From positions 1,054,001-1,118,000 of the forward strand of contig CAVPQY010000004.1 in the NCBI GenBank assembly GCA_963707695.1: a DNA stretch of 64,000 nt, written 5' to 3'. This DNA comes from JAOPZW01 sp963707695. GTDB lineage: Bacteria > Actinomycetota > Thermoleophilia > Solirubrobacterales > Solirubrobacteraceae. Of the stretch, positions 1 through 8,437 are shown one piece after another (within the stretch, counting starts at the first letter, position 1; each line of letters begins with the position of its first letter). The position numbers and the translations under genes are program-made. Under the pieces are notes generated by a model. It saw nothing but the letters and a program-made list of their open reading frames with translations. It made no database searches and had not been told where the DNA came from.

Positions 1-26
1 GCGCGTTTGGCAAGATGGCTTGCACC

Positions 27-926
27 ATGGCTCGACCCTCCTCCTTCGGCCGCGACCCCGGGCTCCAGGCGCGGATGCTGCTGACGATGTTCCTCCTCGG
101 CGCCGTCTACGTCGTGCTCATCGCCGTCGTGGTCGCCGCCAACCAGCCCGCGCTGCTCGTCGTCGTCGGCGGGCTGCTCCTCCTCCAGCTCTTCACCTCC
201 GACAAGCTCGCGCTGCGCGCCGCCGGCGCGCACGTCGTCACGCCCCAGCAGGCGCCCGAGCTGCACGCGCTGATCGACCGCCTCTGCGTCCAGGCCGACC
301 TGCCCAAGCCCAAGGTCGCCGTCATGGAGACGTCGATGCCCAACGCCTTCGCGATGGGCCGCTCGAAGAAGGCCGCGACCGTCTGCGCGACCACGGGCAT
401 CATGGAGCTCCTCTCCCCCGCGGAGCTCGAGGGCGTCATGGCCCACGAGCTGACCCACGTGGCCAACCGCGACGTGGCGATCATGACCATGGCGAGCTTC
501 TTCGCGTCGCTCGCGTCGATGATCGTCCAGTTCGGCTTCTTCTTCGGCGGCGGCAGCGACAGCGACGAGGACAGCGGCCCCAGCTTCCTGGTCGTCCTCG
601 CCGTCGCCTTCGGCGTCTACATCGTGTCGTTCTTCCTCATGCAGGCGCTGTCGCGCTACCGCGAGTTCGCCGCCGACCGCGGCGCGGCGGTCCTCACGGG
701 CCGGCCGAGCGCGCTGTCCTCGGCGCTGCTGAAGATCAGCGGCACGATGCAGCGCATCCCGCAGCGCGACCTGCGCGAGACGCACGCCGAGCTCAACGCG
801 TTCTACATCTTCCCGGCCGGCGCGAAGCAGTCCATCCTGGGCCTGCTGGCGACGCACCCGCCGCTCGAGAAGCGCATCGCGCGCCTCCAGCAGTACGAGG
901 CGCAGCTGCAGGGCACCGCGCGCTAG
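27..926 (+). CDS. htpX: HtpX-like M48 zinc metalloprotease
   Basis: Membrane-bound M48 peptidase that would degrade misfolded membrane proteins. Two hydrophobic segments fill the first 60 residues. The zinc motif HELTH lies at residues 140–144, two more membrane segments follow, and the third-ligand region reads SRYREFAADRGA. Length (299 aa) is normal for HtpX. An ATG at 15 is also in frame, but the family normally begins just before the FGRDPGLQAR stretch, which favours 27. PspA, PspAA and PspAB are encoded within 8 kb, and HtpX is a known companion of that envelope-stress set in actinobacteria and archaea. Confidence 0.93.
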   Translation: MARPSSFGRDPGLQARMLLTMFLLGAVYVVLIAVVVAANQPALLVVVGGLLLLQLFTSDKLALRAAGAHVVTPQQAPELHALIDRLCVQADLPKPKVAVMETSMPNAFAMGRSKKAATVCATTGIMELLSPAELEGVMAHELTHVANRDVAIMTMASFFASLASMIVQFGFFFGGGSDSDEDSGPSFLVVLAVAFGVYIVSFFLMQALSRYREFAADRGAAVLTGRPSALSSALLKISGTMQRIPQRDLRETHAELNAFYIFPAGAKQSILGLLATHPPLEKRIARLQQYEAQLQGTAR

Positions 927-932
927 GCGCCC

Positions 933-960
933 GGGCGCCGGGCCGGCGGGCCCGGCGCCC
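933..960 (+). terminator. Hairpin after htpX
   Basis: A perfect 12-bp GC stem (933–944 with 949–960) and a 4-nt loop lie 7 nt after the htpX stop. There is no T tract, as is common at this GC content. Confidence 0.6.
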
Positions 961-976
961 GGTGCGCACGCGGCGT

Positions 977-995
977 CCCGGCCCGACGGGCCGGG
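977..995 (-). terminator. Hairpin after carbonic anhydrase
   Basis: An 8-bp stem (977–984 with 988–995) and a 3-nt loop abut the stop codon of the convergent carbonic anhydrase gene. With the preceding hairpin it separates the two convergent transcripts. Confidence 0.5.
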
Positions 996-1499
996 TCAGT
1001 CCGCGGGCGCGTCCACCTCGCGCAGGTGCCCGCTCTCGACCTCGTAGACGAAGCCGCGGACGCGGTCCTTGTGCAGGATGAACGGGCTCGCCTTGATCCT
1101 CGCGATCGACTGGCGGACGTCCTCCTCGAGGTCGCTGAAGGCCTCGGTCGACCAGTGGGGCTTGATGCCGACCTCGTCCTGCAGCGCCCGGCGGAAGTCC
1201 TCGTCGGTGAAGGTCAGCATGCCGCAGTCGGTGTGGTGCATGAGGATGACCTCCTCGGTGCCCAGCAGCCGCTGCGAGATCGCCAGCGAGCGGATCTCGT
1301 CGTCGGTGACGACGCCGCCGGCGTTGCGGATCACATGGGCCTCGCCCTCCTCGAGGCCGAGGATGCGGTTGGGCTGCAGGCGCGCGTCCATGCAGGCGAC
1401 GACCGCCACCTTCTTCGTGGGCGGCATCGTGAGATGCCCCTTGTCGAACGAGGCGGCGTAGGCCTCGTTGTTCTGCAACAGCTCGTCGGTGACGCTCAA
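996..1499 (-). CDS. Beta-class carbonic anhydrase
   Basis: Cytoplasmic zinc enzyme interconverting CO2 and bicarbonate. The ligands are visible: Cys36 and the Asp38–Arg40 dyad in CMDAR, then His89 and Cys92 in HTDCG. The 167 residues are short for the class but match the compact Rv1284-like branch. The start codon is TTG (1499–1497), chosen because GAGGAG lies 5 nt upstream. A possible −10 (TAGATT) lies at 1532–1527. Monocistronic. Confidence 0.93.
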   Translation of the reverse strand: MSVTDELLQNNEAYAASFDKGHLTMPPTKKVAVVACMDARLQPNRILGLEEGEAHVIRNAGGVVTDDEIRSLAISQRLLGTEEVILMHHTDCGMLTFTDEDFRRALQDEVGIKPHWSTEAFSDLEEDVRQSIARIKASPFILHKDRVRGFVYEVESGHLREVDAPAD

Positions 1500-1582
1500 C
1501 GGGGCTCCTCTGATTGGGAGGTCCTGAATCTAGCTCAACCTGACCGGATATTGGGGAGATTGGCGCGGCGCGCGCCCCGCCC

Positions 1583-1588
1583 TATCGT
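1583..1588 (+). promoter_or_regulatory. −10 box TATCGT, leaderless start
   Basis: TANNNT box 7 nt before GTG 1596. There is no Shine–Dalgarno sequence, so the transcript probably begins at the start codon. Confidence 0.5.
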
Positions 1589-1595
1589 CCGCGGC

Positions 1596-2744
1596 GTGGC
1601 CGACCGGGCCGGCATGGGCTCCGCGCTGCGCGCCGTCAGCGACGCGGTGCTGGCCGTCGCCTCGCGGGAGTCGGTCGACGAGGTCCTGCAGGCGCTCGTC
1701 GAGCGCGCCCGCGAGCTCGCCGGCGCCCGCTACGCGGCGCTCGGCGTGCCCGACGGCGACGGCGGCTTCAGCCGCTTCCTCGTCGCGGGGATGGACGACG
1801 CGCTCGTGGCGACGCTCGGGCCCCTGCCGCGCACGCACGGGATGCTCGGTGCGATGCTCGACGGCCCCACGCCGTTCCGCACGCGCGACCTGCACGACGA
1901 TCCCCGCTTCCGCGGGTGGTGGCCGACCGGTCACCCCGACATGCGCTCCTTCCTCGGTGTGCCGATCGTCGCCCCGGAGGGCGTCATCGGCGCCTTCTAC
2001 CTCACGGACAAGCTCGGCGCCGAGGCCTTCGGCCCCGACGACGAGGAGGTCATCGGCCTGCTCGCCGCGCACGCGGCGATCGCCATCGCCGACGCCCGCC
2101 TGGCCGAGCAGGCGCGCGAGCTGACGGTGCTCTCCGAGCGCAACCGGCTCGCCGTCGAGCTCCACGACGTCGTCAGCCAGAAGCTCTTCTCGCTCGTCCT
2201 GGCCGCGGAGTCGGCCGGCACGCTGCTCGACCGCGACGAGCCCGCGCAGGCCCGCGCGCAGCTCGGTCGCCTGCAGGCGCTCGCGCGGGAGGCGCTCGAC
2301 GAGCTGCGCACGCTCGTCCACGAGCTGCAGCCGCCCGACCTCGAGCGCGACGGGCTCGCCGTGGCGCTGCGCAAGCAGGCCGACGTGCTCGGCCGCATCC
2401 ACGGCGTCGGCGTCGACGTCGCGATCGACGCCGCGGCCGCCGGCGCGCCCGACCCCGGCCGCGACCGCGACGTCCTGCGCATCGCGCAGGAGGCGCTGCA
2501 CAACGCCCTGCGCCACGCGGCGGCCGAGCGCCTCGCCGTCCGGCTGGCGGCGGAGGACGGCCGGCTGGTCCTCGAGGTCGTCGACGACGGCCGCGGCTTC
2601 GACCCCGGCGACGGCGAGCTTCGCGCGCGCCACCTGGGGCTGACGTCGATGGAGGCGCGGGCCCGGCGCCTGGGCGGCGCGCTGACGATCACCTCGCACC
2701 CCGGCCGGGGGACGACCGTGCGGCTGGAGGCGCCCCGTGGCTGA
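1596..2744 (+). CDS. GAF-domain NarL-family sensor histidine kinase
   Basis: Cytoplasmic sensor kinase of about 382 aa. A GAF domain fills roughly residues 20–170. A HisKA_3 dimerisation segment follows with phospho-acceptor His190 in ELHDVVSQK, then a HATPase domain with N-box (EALHNALRHA) and G1 box (DDGRGF). There is no membrane segment, so it should sense a soluble ligand or redox state. The frame is open further upstream, but GTG 1596 sits 7 nt after a TATCGT box and marks the likely leaderless start. It overlaps its response regulator by 8 bp. Confidence 0.9.
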   Translation: MADRAGMGSALRAVSDAVLAVASRESVDEVLQALVERARELAGARYAALGVPDGDGGFSRFLVAGMDDALVATLGPLPRTHGMLGAMLDGPTPFRTRDLHDDPRFRGWWPTGHPDMRSFLGVPIVAPEGVIGAFYLTDKLGAEAFGPDDEEVIGLLAAHAAIAIADARLAEQARELTVLSERNRLAVELHDVVSQKLFSLVLAAESAGTLLDRDEPAQARAQLGRLQALAREALDELRTLVHELQPPDLERDGLAVALRKQADVLGRIHGVGVDVAIDAAAAGAPDPGRDRDVLRIAQEALHNALRHAAAERLAVRLAAEDGRLVLEVVDDGRGFDPGDGELRARHLGLTSMEARARRLGGALTITSHPGRGTTVRLEAPRG

Positions 2745-3399
2745 GGCGCCGATCCGCGTCCTCGTCGCCGACGACCACGCGGTCGTCCGCGAGGGCCTGC
2801 GGACGTTCCTGGGCCTCCAGGACGGCATCGAGGTCGTCGGCGAGGCCGCCGACGGCGAGCAGGCCGTCGCGGAGGCCCAGCGCCTGGCGCCCGACGTCGT
2901 CCTCATGGACCTCGTGATGCCCGGCCTCGACGGCGTCGGGGCCATGCGCCGCCTGCGCGAGTCCCTGCCCGGCGCGCGGGTGATCGTCCTGACGAGCTTC
3001 GGCGACGACGAGCGCCTGCTGCCGGCGATCCAGGCGGGGGCGGCGGGCTACCTGCTCAAGGACGCCGCGCCGGCCGACCTGGCCCGCGCCGTGCGCCTGG
3101 CGCACCGCGGCGAGGCCCTCCTCGACCCCTCCGTGGCGGCCCGCCTGGTCGACGCGCTGGCGCAGCCCCGTGGCGCCGCCGCGACCGAGCCGCTGACGCC
3201 GCGCGAGCGCGAGGTGCTCGCCCTGGTCGCCCGCGGGTTCGCGAACAAGCGGATCGCGCGCGAGCTCGGCATCGCCGAGAAGACGGTCAAGACGCACGTC
3301 GGCCACGTGCTGGCGAAGCTCGGCGTGGCCGACCGCACGCAGGCGGCCGTGCACGCCGTCCGCGCCGGGCTCGACGGCGCCGTCGGCCGGAGGTCCTAG
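2737..3399 (+). CDS. NarL/LuxR-family response regulator
   Basis: Partner of the preceding kinase. The receiver domain covers residues 5–120 with acceptor Asp58 in LMDLVMPG and conserved Lys in YLLKDAAP. A LuxR helix-turn-helix covers about 153–210 (LTPREREVLALVARG). The 220-aa length is typical. It starts at GTG inside the end of the kinase gene, giving translational coupling. Target genes are not evident here. Confidence 0.93.
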   Translation: MAEAPIRVLVADDHAVVREGLRTFLGLQDGIEVVGEAADGEQAVAEAQRLAPDVVLMDLVMPGLDGVGAMRRLRESLPGARVIVLTSFGDDERLLPAIQAGAAGYLLKDAAPADLARAVRLAHRGEALLDPSVAARLVDALAQPRGAAATEPLTPREREVLALVARGFANKRIARELGIAEKTVKTHVGHVLAKLGVADRTQAAVHAVRAGLDGAVGRRS

Positions 3400-3448
3400 G
3401 ACCAAAGGACGCTTTCGACCGGCACCGGGCCTGCGGCAGCCTGGTGCC

Positions 3449-4201
3449 ATGCCCGTCGCCATCGTCACCGGTGCCTCCCGCGGCCTCGGCCTCGCGCTCA
3501 CCCGCGCCCTGGCCGCCCGTGGCTGGCGCGTCGTCGTCGACGCCCGCGACGGGTCCGCGCTGCGGAGCGCCACGGCGCCCGCCGCCCGGGCCGGCCGCGT
3601 CGTCGCCCTCCCCGGCGACGTGACCGACCCGGCGCACCGCCGGGCCCTGGCCGCGGCGGCGGGCGCGCGCGTCGACCTGCTCGTCAACAACGCCAGCGCG
3701 CTCGGGCCGAGCCCGCGGCCCGCGCTCGCCGCCTTCCCGCCGGCCGCCCTCGAGGACGTCCTGCGGGTCAACGTCGTGGCGCCCCTGGCGCTGGCCCAGC
3801 TCGTCCTGCCCCGGATGCCGGCCGGCGGCGTCGTCGTGAACGTCACGTCCGACGCCGCGGTCGAGCCCTACGAGGGCTGGGGCGGGTACGGCGCCTCCAA
3901 GGCGGCGCTGGAGCAGCTCACCGCGGTGCTCGGCGCCGAGCACCCCGAGCTGCGCGTCCTGGCGGTCGACCCCGGCGACCTGCGGACCCGGATGCACCAG
4001 GACGCCTTCCCCGGCGAGGACATCTCGGACCGCCCGCCGCCCGAGGCCGCCGTCCCCGGCCTGCTCGCGCTGATCGGGGACGCGCCGAGCGGCCGGCACC
4101 GGGCCGCCGACGCCGTCCCGGCCGCGATCGCCCTGGCCGACGCCGCGACCGCGGCGGAGGTCGCCGTCGCGGCGCTCGCCGCGACGCGCGCGGCGTCGTG
4201 A
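3449..4201 (+). CDS. Short-chain dehydrogenase/reductase
   Basis: NAD(P)-dependent oxidoreductase, 250 aa. The cofactor motif TGASRGLG is at residues 7–14, the NNAS motif is in mid-protein, and the catalytic pair is in YGASK. Substrate unknown. A weak −10-like CAGCCT lies 6 nt before the ATG. The stop overlaps the next start (GTGA), so it is co-translated with the QueA-family gene. Confidence 0.88.
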   Translation: MPVAIVTGASRGLGLALTRALAARGWRVVVDARDGSALRSATAPAARAGRVVALPGDVTDPAHRRALAAAAGARVDLLVNNASALGPSPRPALAAFPPAALEDVLRVNVVAPLALAQLVLPRMPAGGVVVNVTSDAAVEPYEGWGGYGASKAALEQLTAVLGAEHPELRVLAVDPGDLRTRMHQDAFPGEDISDRPPPEAAVPGLLALIGDAPSGRHRAADAVPAAIALADAATAAEVAVAALAATRAAS

Positions 4202-5246
4202 GCGTCCCCGCCTTCACGCTCGAGCCCGACCTCGAGGCCCACGCCCCGGCGGAGGCGCGCGGCGTCGCGCGCGACGGCGTCCGGCTCATGGTGGCCACCC
4301 GCCGGGACGGGCGGCTGCGCCACCGGCGCTTCGCCGACCTGCCCTCCGTGCTGGAGCCCGGCGACGTGCTCGTCGTCAACACGTCGGCGACCGTCGCCGC
4401 CGCGATCGGCGCGCGCCGGGCGGGCGGGGCCGAGGTCGTCGTCCACGTCGCCGGCCCCGTTCCACGCGTTCCCGGCGACGAGTGGTCGGTCGTCGAGCTG
4501 CGGACGGCCGGCGGCGCGGCGCCGGTGCGCGGTCGTGCGGGCGAGCGCCTGGACCTCGACGGCGGGGCCGTGCTCGAGCTGGCGGTGCCGGTCGCCGGCG
4601 GCCCGCGGCTGTGGCTCGCGCGCCCGGACGGCGGCGGCGGCGCGGCGGCGCTGGCCGCGCACGTCGCCCGGCACGGGCGGCCCGTCCGCTACGGGCACCT
4701 GGAGGCCGGGCCGGCCCCTCGCGGACCACCAGACGGCCTTCGCGCTGCACCCGGGGAGCGCCGAGATGCCGAGCGCGGCGCGGCCGTTCACCCCGGAGCT
4801 CGTCACGCGGCTGGTGGCCGGCGGCGTGCTCGTGGCCCCGGTGACGCTGCACGCGGGCCTCTCCTCCCCCGAGCGCCACGAGCGCCCGGCCGCCGAGCGC
4901 TACGCGGTGCCGGAGACGACCGCGCGCCTCGTCGGCGCCGTGCGGGGCTGGGGCGGCCGCGTCGTCGCCGTCGGCACCACCGTCGTCCGCGCGCTGGAGA
5001 CCGTGGCCGACCCGGGCGGCCACGTGCGCGCGGGCGCCGGGTGGACCGACCTCGTCGTCACGGCCGAGCGCGGGCTGCGCGCCGTCGACGGCCTGCTGAC
5101 GGGCTGGCACGAGCCCGAGGCGTCGCACCTGAGCCTGCTCGAGGCCGCCGCGGGGCCGGAGCTCCTGGACCGCTGCTACCGCGAGGCGGTCGCCCGCGGC
5201 TACCTCTGGCACGAGTTCGGCGACAGCGCACCTCGTGCTGCCGTGA
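4198..5246 (+). CDS. QueA-family tRNA ribosyltransferase-isomerase, two frameshifts
   Basis: Resembles S-adenosylmethionine:tRNA ribosyltransferase-isomerase, which transfers the ribosyl part of SAM to preQ1 in tRNA. The N-terminal third reads from GTG 4198. Near 4715 homology moves one frame forward (PLADHQTAFAL, then GSAEMPSAARPFTPEL, the family signature). Near 5228 it moves again, ending GDSHLVLP at TGA 5244–5246, a normal QueA terminus. Two independent indels in one conserved gene point to sequence errors, but a real pseudogene is possible. No other queuosine gene is in the window, so the true substrate is open. Confidence 0.72.
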
Positions 5247-5270
5247 CGGCGGGCGGGGCGCGCGGACGCC

Positions 5271-5276
5271 TACAGT
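5271..5276 (+). promoter_or_regulatory. −10 box TACAGT, leaderless start of pspAB
   Basis: TANNNT box 7 nt before ATG 5284, without Shine–Dalgarno. Confidence 0.5.
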
Positions 5277-5283
5277 CCGGGCC

Positions 5284-5856
5284 ATGGGCATCCTCGACGC
5301 GCTCCTGGGCAAGCGGAAGCTCAAGGCGGCCGCCCCGGACCGCCTCTTCGCGCTGAGCACCGCCTACGTCGACCTGCAGGCCGAGCAGGGCATCACGACG
5401 AAGGGCACCGCCGCCATCGTGTTCCAGCCGCTGGCCACGGGTGACTTCCAGTCGATCGTCACCGACATGCAGGAGGTCGTGGGCGGCATCGGCGGGGAGA
5501 CCGGGACGACGCTCGAGACCCACGACGACACGTACGGCTACCGCTGGATGGTCCTCCGCGACCCCGACCTCGAGGACCTCGTCGTCGGCGTGAACGCCGT
5601 CAGCGACGCGCTCGCGGTGGGCGGCTACCAGGACCGCGTCCTGTGCGCCGTCTTCGCCTTCGCCGACGCGCAGGGCAAGCCGCTGTACTTCATCTACAAC
5701 TACAAGCGCGGCAGCTGGTACCCGTTCGTGCCGGCGGGCGGCGAGCAGCAGCGCTCGACCGAGCGCGAGCTCCAGGTCAAGGCGCAGGTGGGCGCCGGCC
5801 TGCCGATCGAGCCCGAGCTCGAGCGCTGGTTCCCCCTCTGGGGCATCCCGATCTAG
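5284..5856 (+). CDS. pspAB: PspA-associated protein PspAB
   Basis: 190-aa soluble protein beginning MGILDALLGK, with conserved LFALSTAYVDLQAEQGI and a tryptophan-rich C-terminal part (RGSWYPFVP, ERWFPLWGIPI). This matches the PspAB family, which accompanies PspA and PspAA in actinobacteria and some archaea; its biochemical role is not established. It has its own leaderless promoter. Its TAG stop overlaps the stop of the convergent downstream gene in CTAG 5853–5856. pspA and pspAA lie 1.5 kb away on the other strand. Confidence 0.85.
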   Translation: MGILDALLGKRKLKAAAPDRLFALSTAYVDLQAEQGITTKGTAAIVFQPLATGDFQSIVTDMQEVVGGIGGETGTTLETHDDTYGYRWMVLRDPDLEDLVVGVNAVSDALAVGGYQDRVLCAVFAFADAQGKPLYFIYNYKRGSWYPFVPAGGEQQRSTERELQVKAQVGAGLPIEPELERWFPLWGIPI

Positions 5857-6504
5857 GCCGGCGGCCCGCCGGCCAGCGCATCGCGCCGGCCGCGCAGGAA
5901 GGCCAGCCCCACGGCACGCGGATCGTCGGCCTCGGCCAGCGCGGGATAGCCGAGCTCCGCGCCGCGGAAGCCCTCGGCGTCCCAGCCGCCGGCGTCCCAC
6001 CCGCCCGGCGGGTCCGCCCACGGCGCGACGTAGAGGTAGGGCAGCGGGTGCTGCTCGTCGCCCGGGGAGCCGCCGTAGGTCGCGCGCCGGCCCTCGGGGC
6101 CGAGCTCGACGGCGACGTCGAAGTGCTCGGGCCACAGGACGACCGCGGAGGCGTCGTCGCCCGGGGCGGCCTCGGCGCGCAGCGTCGCGAGCTGCTCGCC
6201 GGCGAACGCGAACCAGGCCGCGAGCAGGGCCGCGGCGCCGGGGTCGGCGTCGACGGGCTCGCGCGCCTCGGCCCCGTCCGTCCCGACGCGGACGAGCTCG
6301 ACGCCCTCCACCCGGACCTCGCCGCCGCCCGGGAAGGGCGGCGTGCCGAAGCCGCCGGGGCGCGGCTCGAGGGCGATCTCGTTGCCGGTGGCCGCGACGC
6401 GGGCCGGGGCCAGGACGTCCTCGGCCAGGCGGTGCAGCCGCTCGCGCGTGGCCGCGAGGGCCTCGCCGTCGGCGCGGGACCGCCGGCAGCGGGCGGGCGC
6501 TCAC
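5853..6504 (-). CDS. Conserved hypothetical protein, one frameshift
   Basis: Not recognised as a named family. The repaired protein is about 216 aa and starts at GTG 6504 (SARPLPAVPR). One indel near 6480 moves the reading into the frame that continues ADGEALAATRERLHRLAEDVL, then an FGTPPFPGGG loop, a hydrophobic mid-section, and aromatic segments (LPYLYVAPWADPP, GGWDAGGWDAEGF). No signal peptide or membrane span. The start lies inside a 44-bp tandem duplication that also carries the end of the upstream gene. Shares a CTAG stop with pspAB. Confidence 0.6.
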
Positions 6505-6563
6505 GACGCCATCCCGGCGGGGACCGCCGGCAGCGGGCGGACGCTCACGTCGCCATCCCGGCG
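6476..6563. repeat. 44-bp tandem duplication over a stop/start junction
   Basis: Two head-to-tail 44-bp units, 6476–6519 and 6520–6563, differing at two positions. Each unit carries, on the minus strand, the last codons and TGA of the CGNR gene overlapping a GTG start. The duplication therefore created a second stop/start pair. Confidence 0.85.
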
Positions 6564-7102
6564 GTGCGGCGCTCCCGGTAGGAGCGGACCTTGGCGCGGT
6601 TGCCGCACACCCGCATGTCGCACCACACCGACGAGCGGTTGCGGGAGCGGTCGTAGTAGGCCCACTGGCAGTCGTCGGCCAGGCAGACCTTCAGCCGGTC
6701 CCAGGTCCCGTCGGCGCGCGCGCGGGCCACGATGGCCAGCAGCCGCCCGAGCGCGCCGTCCACCCCGCCCGCGGCGGGCTCGAGCCGGACGCGCGCGCGG
6801 GCGTCGAAGCGGACGCCGACGCGCCCGCGCCGCGCGGCCTCGTCGAGCGTGGCGGCGGCGCCGGGGTCGAGGTCGAGGCCCGCGTGGTGCAGGAGGACCG
6901 CCCGCAGCGCCTCGCGCACGGCGACGGCCCGGCGGACGTCGGCCGCCGTCGCGCGGGCGCCGGCCTCGAGCAGCGCATGGTCCGTCAGCCAGGCCCCGAG
7001 CGCCTCGGGACCGGCCAGGTCCTCGCGGCGCTCCTCGGCGTCGTAGGTGTTGACGAACGCGCGGACGAGCTCGAGCTCGCCCGGCGCGGGGTTGGAGGCC
7101 AT
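6545..7102 (-). CDS. CGNR zinc-finger (ABATE-domain) regulator
   Basis: 185-aa protein with the two-part layout of CGNR proteins. An alpha-helical ABATE-type domain spans about residues 1–135. The C-terminal zinc finger has paired cysteines in CLADDC and CDMRVCGNR. Such proteins are putative stress-linked transcription factors; the ligand is unknown. Its stop overlaps the next start within the 44-bp duplication, so the two genes probably form an operon. Confidence 0.88.
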   Translation of the reverse strand: MASNPAPGELELVRAFVNTYDAEERREDLAGPEALGAWLTDHALLEAGARATAADVRRAVAVREALRAVLLHHAGLDLDPGAAATLDEAARRGRVGVRFDARARVRLEPAAGGVDGALGRLLAIVARARADGTWDRLKVCLADDCQWAYYDRSRNRSSVWCDMRVCGNRAKVRSYRERRTAGMAT

Positions 7103-7125
7103 GTCCGTGTCACCACCGAATGAGT

Positions 7126-7154
7126 TTGACGGGTTAGCTGACCGGCAATACCAT
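7126..7154 (+). promoter_or_regulatory. Near-consensus sigma-70 promoter
   Basis: −35 TTGACG (7126–7131), a 17-nt spacer, and −10 TACCAT (7149–7154). It faces the small gene at 7194 and lies divergent to the CGNR gene. It is the best two-box promoter in the window. Confidence 0.6.
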
Positions 7155-7193
7155 GACGGAGGTTACCGTGTCCCCGTCCCCCGGAGGCCTTTG

Positions 7194-7325
7194 ATGTCCG
7201 CCCAGTCGCTGCTCGACCGCGTCGTCGCCGGGGCGTCCATGCCCCCGCTCGGCGGCCGCATCCTCCTGCGGCCGGCCCCGGCCCCGCGCCGGAGGCGCCG
7301 GCCGGCCGCCGCCGGCGCGACCTAG
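7194..7325 (+). CDS. Possible 43-aa basic peptide
   Basis: Short reading frame with a hydrophobic/neutral N-terminal half (AQSLLDRVVAGASMPPLGG) and an Arg/Pro/Ala tail. No family recognised. Three independent signals support it: a two-box promoter at 7126–7154, GGAGG (7183–7187) 6 nt before the ATG, and a TAG stop that overlaps the convergent pspAA stop in CTAG, the same geometry as five other convergent pairs here. It could still be a chance frame. Confidence 0.42.
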   Translation: MSAQSLLDRVVAGASMPPLGGRILLRPAPAPRRRRRPAAAGAT

Positions 7326-7612
7326 GCGGGGTCGGGGATCAGGCCCTCGCCCTCGAAGTGCCCGGCGTCCTTGGCCTCGACGAAGCTCATGTCCGCCGGG
7401 GGGAGGATGAACTCCGACCCCTCGAGGTCGTCGCCGTTCAGCGGGGCGCCCTCGTCGCGCACGAAGCGCAGGAGCTCCTCGAAGGCCTCGTGGTAGCCGT
7501 CCTCGTCGTCGCGGTCGACGGCCTGGACGACCGCGTCGTCGAGCTCGTTGAGCTGCGCGTGCAGCGCGTCGTCGAGGCGGTACTGGCGCTCGTTGGAGAT
7601 GCGGACGATCAC
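7322..7612 (-). CDS. pspAA: PspA-associated protein PspAA
   Basis: 96-aa acidic protein starting MIVRISNERQYRLDD, with a conserved C-terminal part (LRFVRDEGAPLNGDDLEGSEFILPP). This matches the small PspAA partner family encoded next to PspA in actinobacteria; it probably modulates PspA. GTG start overlaps the pspA stop (GTGA), so it is translationally coupled. Confidence 0.87.
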   Translation of the reverse strand: MIVRISNERQYRLDDALHAQLNELDDAVVQAVDRDDEDGYHEAFEELLRFVRDEGAPLNGDDLEGSEFILPPADMSFVEAKDAGHFEGEGLIPDPA

Positions 7613-8379
7613 GAGCCGCTGCCCTGCTCGAGCTGGCCGGCGCCGCCGGTTCCCGGGCCCGAGGGCGAGCCCGGCCCCAGCTCGGCCTTCATCTTGGCCA
7701 GCTCGTCGTCGACCACGCTCGCGCTCGACAGCTCGTGCAGCTGGCGGTCGATGTCGTCCTGACCGGACCCGAGGGCGGTGAGGTCCTCGAACGTCCCGGC
7801 CGCCTCGAGCTCGGACACCGCGTCCGCCCGGGCGCGCATCTGCTCGGTCTTGTCCGTCGCGCGCTGCATGGCGAGCCCGACGTCGGCCATCTCCTCGCCG
7901 ACGCCCGTGGCGGCCTCCGAGATCCGGACCTGCGCCTCGGCGGCCGAGTACTGCGCCTTGATGACCTCCTTCTTCGTCCGGAAGGCCTCGATCTTCTGGC
8001 GCAGCTTGGCCTCGGAGTCCGTGAGCTTCTGCTGCTGGGACTCGAGCTCGGCGACCTGCTGGTCGAGCGACTGCAGCTCGGTCTGGGCGACGTTCTTGCG
8101 CTCCAGCGCGACGCGCGCGAGCTCCTCGTTGCCCTGGCTGAGCGCCTGGCGGGCCTGCGTGTCGAGCTTGACGACGGACTGCTCGATCTTCTGCGACTGC
8201 ATCTGCAGGCGCTTCTTCGCCGTGACGACGTCCGCGATGCCCTTCTTGACGTTCTGCAGCGACTGGAGCTGCTGCTGGTAGCTGTAGTCGAGGGTCTCCC
8301 CCGGGTCCTCGGCCCGGTCGAGCATCCTCGAGATCTTCGACTTGATGACGGTCGAGAAGCGTCCGCTCATCCCGGCCAT
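7609..8379 (-). CDS. pspA: PspA/IM30 phage-shock protein A
   Basis: 256-aa coiled-coil membrane-stress protein of the ESCRT-III/PspA family, which coats stressed inner membrane. The N-terminal amphipathic helix (MSGRFSTVIKSKISRMLDRAEDPGETLD) is typical, and a long Gln/Glu/Lys coiled coil runs from about 30 to 200. A Gly/Pro/Ser-rich tail ends the protein. AGGAGG lies 4–5 nt before ATG 8379; an internal ATG three codons later is an alternative. First gene of pspA–pspAA. No PspBC or PspF was seen. Confidence 0.93.
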   Translation of the reverse strand: MAGMSGRFSTVIKSKISRMLDRAEDPGETLDYSYQQQLQSLQNVKKGIADVVTAKKRLQMQSQKIEQSVVKLDTQARQALSQGNEELARVALERKNVAQTELQSLDQQVAELESQQQKLTDSEAKLRQKIEAFRTKKEVIKAQYSAAEAQVRISEAATGVGEEMADVGLAMQRATDKTEQMRARADAVSELEAAGTFEDLTALGSGQDDIDRQLHELSSASVVDDELAKMKAELGPGSPSGPGTGGAGQLEQGSGS

Positions 8380-8437
8380 GTCGCCTCCTGGGGGTGGGGG
8401 TCCTGGCCCTTGAGCCTACCCCGCCCGGGCGGCCGTC

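Noticed and set aside
5200..6504. Long minus-strand frame of over 400 codons across queA and pspAB
   Set aside because: Arg/Pro-rich shadow of real genes; only its GTG 6504 is used, as the start of the frameshifted hypothetical gene.
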